NCBI RefSeq assembly: GCF_000473045.1
Contig: NZ_AXAY01000001.1
Location: 330,931 to 394,930 of the forward strand
Origin: Bradyrhizobium sp. WSM3983
GTDB lineage: Bacteria; Pseudomonadota; Alphaproteobacteria; Rhizobiales; Xanthobacteraceae
Length of the DNA: 64,000 nucleotides
Direction: 5' to 3'
Position numbers and translations under genes: made by a program
Shown here: in pieces, positions 59,281-64,000 of the stretch
Numbering within the stretch: position 1 is the stretch's first letter
Layout: the number at the start of each line of letters is the position of its first letter
The notes under the pieces: model-generated
Seen by the model: only the letters and a program-made list of their open reading frames with translations
What the model was told of the DNA's origin: nothing
The model's database searches: none

Positions 59281-59781
59281 ATGAGCTCAATGGCCTCGCA
59301 ATCCGCGCGGACGCATGCACAAACGGCCCCCGAGGCGCAAGCATGGGCCGAACGACTGCGCGTGGCCAACATCAACCCGCGGACCGGGCTTGCCACAGAC
59401 TATCTCAACCATTTCAATGAAGCGGTGATGCTCCTTGAGATGATCCCGGACATGCCGGAATGCGCCGAGGACTTTCTGACCTGGTCGCCGCTGTCCTATG
59501 CCGAGCATTTTACGGCCTCGAACTTCAAGGCACGGGACCTGGCAATCGAAGCCTATGAGAAGGCCGAGCCAAACGTGCGGACCCAGTTCGACCACATCAC
59601 CGACACCATGACCTCGATCCTGACCGCAGTCGGCTCGGCCATGCGCGAGGTCGAGAAGGACACGACCCGCGTTCGGTTGGCCGAGCAGGCCGCCCTCTGG
59701 GTCAAGCCGCTGATCGCGGCCTGCGGCGGCATCATCAACGGCGGCGCGGAGGCCGACGTCGACAGCATCATGGCGAATTGA
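59281..59781 (+). CDS. Conserved-looking helical protein, 166 residues, unknown
   Basis: Good codon use and regular helices: NINPRTGLATDYLNHFNEAV, SYAEHFTASNFKARDLAIEA, MREVEKDTTRVRLAEQAALW. I recall similar proteins near YgfZ/pyrC in Rhizobiales but no function. A second ATG at 59290 is possible. 18 bp upstream of the Nudix gene; may be one unit. Confidence 0.8.
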   Translation: MSSMASQSARTHAQTAPEAQAWAERLRVANINPRTGLATDYLNHFNEAVMLLEMIPDMPECAEDFLTWSPLSYAEHFTASNFKARDLAIEAYEKAEPNVRTQFDHITDTMTSILTAVGSAMREVEKDTTRVRLAEQAALWVKPLIAACGGIINGGAEADVDSIMAN

Positions 59782-59799
59782 GCCAGGGTCGTTGAAGAA

Positions 59800-60234
59800 A
59801 TGCCTGACGTTATCCAGCCCACTCACCCCCAGATCGCAGTCAGCGCGGCGATTTTCCGCGACGGCAAGGTGCTGCTGACCCGCCGTGCCCGCTCGCCCGC
59901 AAAAGGGTTCTATTCGTTGCCGGGCGGCCGGGTCGAATTCGGCGAATCGCTGCACCATGCCCTGAGCCGCGAGGTCGACGAGGAGACCGGGCTCGAGATC
60001 GAGATCGTCAGCCTGGCCGGCTGGCGCGAGGTGCTGCCGGCCGCGCCCGGCGCCGGCCATTATTTGATCATGTCCTTTGCCGCCCGCTGGGTGGCCCGGG
60101 AACCTGCTCTGAACGACGAGCTCGACGATTACCGCTGGATCGCCCCCGATGCCCTGGGCAGCCTTGGCGACCTCAAGCTGACCGGAGGGCTGGAGGAGAT
60201 TATCCAGTCGGCGGCGCGCCTGATTGGGGCATAG
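59800..60234 (+). CDS. Nudix hydrolase, MutT/ADP-ribose type
   Basis: 144 residues. Complete Nudix box LPGGRVEFGESLHHALSREV then DEETGLEIE. ISAAIFRDGKVLLTRRARSP-type start (here VSAAIFRDGKVLLTRRARS). Cleaves a nucleoside diphosphate linked to another group; substrate not predictable. Confidence 0.9.
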   Translation: MPDVIQPTHPQIAVSAAIFRDGKVLLTRRARSPAKGFYSLPGGRVEFGESLHHALSREVDEETGLEIEIVSLAGWREVLPAAPGAGHYLIMSFAARWVAREPALNDELDDYRWIAPDALGSLGDLKLTGGLEEIIQSAARLIGA

Positions 60235-60257
60235 CCGGCACGGCGAGCTCCGCTACA

Positions 60258-60277
60258 CTCTCCCGCAAGCGGGAGAG
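60258..60277. repeat. Short palindromic repeat CTCTCCCGC-aa-GCGGGAGAG
   Basis: Perfect 9-bp stem with 2-base loop; single-stem copy of the family at 55936-56054. Confidence 0.7.
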
Positions 60278-60340
60278 GGAGCGCACCGCGCGGGCGGCTC
60301 ACCTTGCTTCTCTGGCCCTGAGGGGGCATACAGCCCGCCG

Positions 60341-60718
60341 ATGTCGACGCGATTTCTGGCCATTTTTGTCCTGATTCTCGCCTGCGCCTCCGCGCCCGCC
60401 CGGGCCCAGGACGTGGCAGCGCCGTTCGACGCCGATTTGCAGCGGCTGGCCGAGATCCTCGGCGGCCTGCACTATCTGCGCGGCATCTGCGGCTCCAACG
60501 AGGGCAACAAATGGCGCAGCGAGATGCAGGCGCTGATCGAGGCCGAAACCCCCTCGGGCGAACGCCGTACCCGCATGATCGCCGGCTTCAACCGCGGCTA
60601 TAACGGCTTTCAGCAGACCTATCGAAGCTGCACGCCGGCGGCGACGGTGGCGATCCGCCGTTACATCGAGGAAGGCTCGAAGATCTCGCGCGATCTCACG
60701 GCGCGTTACGCGAACTGA
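60341..60718 (+). CDS. Exported TIGR02301-family protein
   Basis: 125 residues from the ATG at 60341. Signal peptide MSTRFLAIFVLILACASAPA, cleavage near ARA-QD. LAEILGGLHYLRGICGSNEG, then ERRTRMIAGFNRGYNGFQQT and YRSCTPAAT with two Cys, the pattern of the alphaproteobacterial family TIGR02301. Function unknown. Confidence 0.85.
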   Translation: MSTRFLAIFVLILACASAPARAQDVAAPFDADLQRLAEILGGLHYLRGICGSNEGNKWRSEMQALIEAETPSGERRTRMIAGFNRGYNGFQQTYRSCTPAATVAIRRYIEEGSKISRDLTARYAN

Positions 60719-60726
60719 TTTTTATC

Positions 60727-60808
60727 GTCATTCCGGGGCGTGCGTAGCGCGAACTACGATGCGCAATTGCGCATCATAGCTCGCGACTTCGTCGCGCCCC
60801 GGAATGAC
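60727..60808. repeat. Palindromic intergenic repeat (GTCATTCCGGGGCG family)
   Basis: GTCATTCCGGGGCG (60727-60740) pairs with CGCCCCGGAATGAC (60795-60808); inside is the perfect palindrome GATGCGCAATTGCGCATC. Confidence 0.8.
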
Positions 60809-60948
60809 AGCCATGGGAACCCTGTCATCGTCTTTGTACACAGCCGTTAACCGTTCTTAAAGATGTGGCCTAGCGGTCGTTAATGCGCGTGCTACACCTC
60901 TTGCACAGCGCATCGCCGTGGATCGCGCCCCAGCCCCGATTGAGATTC

Positions 60949-61215
60949 ATGAGCCAGCCGATTTCCTACGCCCCCGCCCGCGCGCCGTTGCCCGATCACG
61001 AGCAGAAACAAGCCGCACTGAGCTATCTCAACGAGGCCTGGGCCGAAGCGCGCCATGACGGCGTCGACGGCGACTGCCTGGCGCAGGCGAGCCTGTTTGC
61101 AGCGCTCGCCGAGCTTGTCGGCACTTATGGCGAGGACGCGGTGGCGAAATTCGTCGAGGGTTTTCCTGCCCGCATCCGCAACGGCGAATTCTCGATCGAC
61201 CTCTCCAGGCAGTAG
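60949..61215 (+). CDS. Small protein, 88 residues
   Basis: MSQPISYAPARAPLPDHEQK, then AALSYLNEAWAEARHDGVDG and LFAALAELVGTYGEDAVAKF. Two or three helices; looks like a real small gene by codon use. Start at 60949 has a weak ribosome site; 60883 is an alternative. Unknown function. Confidence 0.7.
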   Translation: MSQPISYAPARAPLPDHEQKQAALSYLNEAWAEARHDGVDGDCLAQASLFAALAELVGTYGEDAVAKFVEGFPARIRNGEFSIDLSRQ

Positions 61216-61227
61216 GTATTTCGAGCC

Positions 61228-62097
61228 TCAATCTGTCTCCATCGGCAGCGTTGGATCCCTCGCCCACTCGCCCATCGAGGCGTCGTAGAGCGTCAGCTTG
61301 TCGTAGCCGAGCTGCGTCAGCATCAGCAAATCGATCGTCGCCGAAATGCCGCCGCCGCAATACAGGATTACGTTCTTGTCGCGCGTGACGCCTGCCGCGG
61401 TGAATTTGGCTTCGGCATCCGCAAGCGAGGTCAGGGTCTTGTCGGCATTGACGAGCGTCGCAGCCGACACGTTGACGCTGCCGGGCACGCGGCCGGGCCG
61501 GCCGTAGCGGCTTGGCTCAAGGCCTTTATGAAACTGCGGCCCGAGCGCGTTGACGGTGACGGTCGAGGGATCGCCGATCCGCGCCTTGACGGTATTCTTG
61601 TCGACGAAGAAGCCTGCGCGCGGCGCGGCCTTGAAGCTCGTCGCCGGATAGCCCTTCGATGCGCCGGTTTCGATAGCCCGCCCCTCTTCCTTCCATTTAT
61701 CGAAGCCACCATCCAGCACCTGCGTGTTGACGCCGAGCGAGCGCAGCATCCACCAGAACCGCGTCGACCACATCATGGTGCCGATGCTGTAGAGCACGAT
61801 GGTCTTGGATGCGTCAGCACCGTGGCGACCGAAGGCGGCTTCGAGCTGGGCCACGCCTGGCATCATGAAGAACTGCTGCGCGGAGGTGTCGGAGAACTCG
61901 CCTTGCAGATCGAGGAAATCGGCGCCAGGGATATGGCCGGCCGCGAACGTCTTGTCACCGGGGACGGCGCGATACGGTACGTCGCTGCCGGGCGGGACCG
62001 GCTCGTTGTAGGTCGTGCAGTCATAGAGGCGGAGATCGGGATCGCTGAGGATCGAGGCGAGCTGATCGGTGGTGATGAGGGGTGTTGGTTGGGACAT
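61228..62097 (-). CDS. sseA: Sulfurtransferase (3-mercaptopyruvate/thiosulfate, rhodanese type)
   Basis: 289 residues from the ATG at 62097 (GGGAGCGA upstream). Two rhodanese domains: N-terminal LRLYDCTTYNEPVPPGSDVP and the C-terminal catalytic VILYCGGGISATIDLLML with the active Cys (CGGGIS rather than CGSGVT, so substrate preference is uncertain). Moves sulfur from 3-mercaptopyruvate or thiosulfate to acceptors such as thiols or cyanide. Confidence 0.9.
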   Translation of the reverse strand: MSQPTPLITTDQLASILSDPDLRLYDCTTYNEPVPPGSDVPYRAVPGDKTFAAGHIPGADFLDLQGEFSDTSAQQFFMMPGVAQLEAAFGRHGADASKTIVLYSIGTMMWSTRFWWMLRSLGVNTQVLDGGFDKWKEEGRAIETGASKGYPATSFKAAPRAGFFVDKNTVKARIGDPSTVTVNALGPQFHKGLEPSRYGRPGRVPGSVNVSAATLVNADKTLTSLADAEAKFTAAGVTRDKNVILYCGGGISATIDLLMLTQLGYDKLTLYDASMGEWARDPTLPMETD

Positions 62098-62134
62098 TGC
62101 TCGCTCCCAATTTGAGCTTGCGCTTCGCGGCACT

Positions 62135-62239
62135 CTGTCATTGCCCGCGAAGGCGGGCAATCCAGTATTCCAGAGGCCGCAGTGATCGAGCCGAGGGGCC
62201 GCGGCGTACTGGATGCCCCGCCTGCGCGGGGCATGACAG
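62135..62239. repeat. Palindromic intergenic repeat (CTGTCATT family), copy 2
   Basis: CTGTCATTGCCCGCGAAGG... with CAGTA/GTACTGGAT inner arms and ...GGGGCATGACAG at the end; same family as 45508-45612. Confidence 0.8.
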
Positions 62240-62266
62240 CGGAGCGAGAAGTTGGAGCGGAAAACC

Positions 62267-63601
62267 CTACTGCTTCAGCGTCTCCAGAAACCGTACCGGC
62301 TCGCCCTGCGATGCCGTCACCAGCTCGCCCTGCCACATCACGCGGCGGCCGCGGATGAAGGTGCCGACGGGCCAACCCGTCACGCGGACGCCGTCATAGG
62401 GGGTCCAGCCGGCTTTCGAGGCGACCCATTTGTTGCTGATGGTCTCGCTGCGCTTCAAGTCGACCACCGTGAAGTCGGCATCGTAACCGGCGGCGATGCG
62501 GCCTTTGCAGGCCATGTTGTAGAGGCGCGCAGGGCCCGCGCTGGTGAGATCGACGAACCTTGCCAGCGACAGCCGACCGGCATTGACGTGATCGAGCATC
62601 AGCGGCACCAGCGTCTGCACGCCGGTCATGCCGGAGGGCGACGCCGGATAGGTCTTCTGCTTCTCTTCCAGCGTATGCGGGGCGTGGTCGGAGCCGAGCA
62701 CGTCGATGATGCCCTGCTCGATGCCGCGCCAGATGCCGGCACGGTGATCGGCGCCGCGCACCGGCGGGTTCATTTGTGCCAGCGTGCCGAGCCGCTCGTA
62801 GCATTCGGGCGCGACCAGCGTGAGATGATGCGGTGTCGCCTCGCAGGAGGCGACGTCCTTGTGGTCGCGCAAGAACTCGATTTCTTCCTTGGTGGAGATG
62901 TGCAGCACGTGGATGCGCTTGCCCGTCTCGTGCGCGAGCTTGACCAGGCGCTGCGTCGCCATCAGCGCCGCGGTCTCGTCGCGCCAGACCGGATGCGAGC
63001 GCGGATCGCCCTCGATGCGGAACGACTTGCGATCGTTGAGACGATACTCGTCCTCGGCATGGAACGCGGCACGGCGGCGGATCACCTGGAAGATGCGGCG
63101 CAGGCTTTCATCGTCCTCCACCAGCAGGGCGCCGGTCGAGGAGCCGATGAACACTTTCACGCCGGCACAGCCCGGCGCGCGCTCGAGCACCGGCAGATCC
63201 TGCACATTCTCGCGGGTGCCGCCGATGAAGAAGGCGAAATCGCAATGCATGCGGTGACGGGCGCGCTTCACCTTGTCGGTGAAGGTAGCCTCCGTCACGG
63301 TCAATGGAGACGTGTTCGGCATCTCGAACACTGCAGTGACGCCGCCCATCACGGCGCTGCGCGAACCGGTCTCGAGGTCTTCCTTCTGCTCCAGCCCGGG
63401 CTCGCGAAAATGCACCTGCGTGTCCATCACGCCGGGCAGGATGTGGAGACCCCTGCAGTCGATCACCTCGGCGGCGGATCCTTGCGACAGCGGGCCTAGC
63501 TCGGCGATGCGACCATTGGCGATGCCGATATCGCGAACAGACTCGCCATCCTGGTTGACGACGGCGCCGCCTTTGAGGATCACATCGAAACGCTGGGTCA
63601 T
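62267..63601 (-). CDS. pyrC: Dihydroorotase, amidohydrolase type I
   Basis: 444 residues. Metal-binding DTQVHFREPGLEQKEDLETG (HxR motif, type I), GVTAVFEMPNTSPLTV, and the C-terminal GSDHAPHTLEEKQKTYPA with the catalytic Asp. Closes carbamoyl-aspartate to dihydroorotate in pyrimidine synthesis; relatives with related hydrolase roles exist. Divergent from the YgfZ-type gene. Confidence 0.9.
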   Translation of the reverse strand: MTQRFDVILKGGAVVNQDGESVRDIGIANGRIAELGPLSQGSAAEVIDCRGLHILPGVMDTQVHFREPGLEQKEDLETGSRSAVMGGVTAVFEMPNTSPLTVTEATFTDKVKRARHRMHCDFAFFIGGTRENVQDLPVLERAPGCAGVKVFIGSSTGALLVEDDESLRRIFQVIRRRAAFHAEDEYRLNDRKSFRIEGDPRSHPVWRDETAALMATQRLVKLAHETGKRIHVLHISTKEEIEFLRDHKDVASCEATPHHLTLVAPECYERLGTLAQMNPPVRGADHRAGIWRGIEQGIIDVLGSDHAPHTLEEKQKTYPASPSGMTGVQTLVPLMLDHVNAGRLSLARFVDLTSAGPARLYNMACKGRIAAGYDADFTVVDLKRSETISNKWVASKAGWTPYDGVRVTGWPVGTFIRGRRVMWQGELVTASQGEPVRFLETLKQ

Positions 63602-63702
63602 GGCTGGAGGCCTCTCTCATCCCCAAGCGCAGGGCTCGAGGTCTTGTCGTTTATGCCTTGCGGGCTTACGTTCCGGAGCAACATGTCGCAAGAGATTTTC
63701 AC

Positions 63703-64000
63703 ATGAAATCAGCGTTTCTTCCCGACCGGGGCGTGATCAAAGTCGCGGGCGAGGATGCGCGCACCTTCCTCAATGGCCTCATCACGACCGATGTCGACAA
63801 GCTCAAGCCGGGCCTTGGGCGATTCGGTGCGCTGCTGACACCGCAGGGCAAGATCATCGTCGATTTCCTGATCACTGAAGCGCCCGCCGGCCATGGCGGC
63901 GGGTTCCTGATCGACTGCCCGAAGGCGCTGGCCGACGGCCTCGCCACCAAGCTGAAATTCTACAAGCTGCGCGCCAAGGTGACGGTGGACAACCTCTCCG
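63703..64000 (+). CDS. ygfZ: Folate-binding YgfZ/GcvT-like protein, cut by the window end
   Basis: 99 codons visible. MKSAFLPDRGVIKVAGEDAR, then FLNGLITTDVDKLKPG and FGALLTPQGKIIVDFLI match the YgfZ N-terminus (folate-binding T-protein fold). YgfZ/IbaA helps Fe-S cluster enzymes to form. The characteristic KGCYxGQE motif would lie beyond the window. Divergent from pyrC, 101 bp apart. Confidence 0.9.
   Translation, partial: MKSAFLPDRGVIKVAGEDARTFLNGLITTDVDKLKPGLGRFGALLTPQGKIIVDFLITEAPAGHGGGFLIDCPKALADGLATKLKFYKLRAKVTVDNLS

Overview
This looks like chromosomal DNA of a Bradyrhizobium-type alphaproteobacterium. The evidence is the high-GC coding sequence, a Calvin-cycle operon in the order cbbF-P-T-A-L-S-X-E with divergent cbbR and red-type (form IC) RuBisCO, many tiny hydrophilic proteins typical of that genus, several classes of rhizobial palindromic intergenic repeats, and promoters matching the alphaproteobacterial general-stress sigma factor EcfG (GGAAC, about 17 nt, GTT). 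Genus level is an inference; no rRNA is present.

Layout. 1-3.4 kb: a visibly more AT-rich two-gene operon, a helical-repeat-like protein (cut by the window edge) overlapping a protein with an N-terminal PD-(D/E)XK nuclease fold; I know no name for this pair. 3.5-11.3 kb: Tat-exported PhoD phosphatase, a small secreted protein, a nitronate monooxygenase/SDR pair facing an HxlR regulator across a palindrome, and an EmrAB-like efflux pair. 11.3-18.9 kb: a stress-type block of PRC-barrel protein, TPP enzyme, DUF4142 proteins, PAP2 phosphatase, DUF3147 membrane proteins and many proteins under 100 residues. 19.1-26.9 kb: a 2098-residue soluble hybrid histidine kinase with about twelve HAMP units and three receiver domains, followed by a receiver-PAS-HWE kinase. 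26.9-32 kb: more small stress-type proteins and a DegP/HtrA protease. 32.1-42.2 kb: the Calvin-cycle operon and cbbR. 42.2-49.7 kb: small membrane and soluble proteins, an MFS exporter with its TetR regulator and a shared operator, a repeat-filled stretch of more than 1 kb with no gene, then GlxA- and LuxR-type regulators. 49.7-52.3 kb: a DNA adenine methylase/ParB-like operon lying just downstream of tRNA-Pro(CGG). 52.3-64 kb: housekeeping and metabolic genes (tsaC, FAD dehydrogenase, NudK, selenoprotein-B-like protein, CoA-transferase, SRAP, sulfurtransferase, dihydroorotase, YgfZ), separated by palindromic repeats.

How they work together. The cbb genes form one minus-strand unit covering CO2 fixation, RuBP regeneration and RuBisCO repair, presumably switched on by CbbR. 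Between 11 and 32 kb at least seven exact and three near matches to the EcfG promoter lie in front of the stress-type genes and in front of the giant HAMP kinase, so this stretch reads as a general-stress regulon cluster that also contains two sensor kinases.

The candidates for something undescribed are the left-edge nuclease operon, the methylase/ParB pair at the tRNA, and the HAMP-array kinase embedded in the stress cluster. All functional statements come from reading the sequence and memory of protein families; no search was run.
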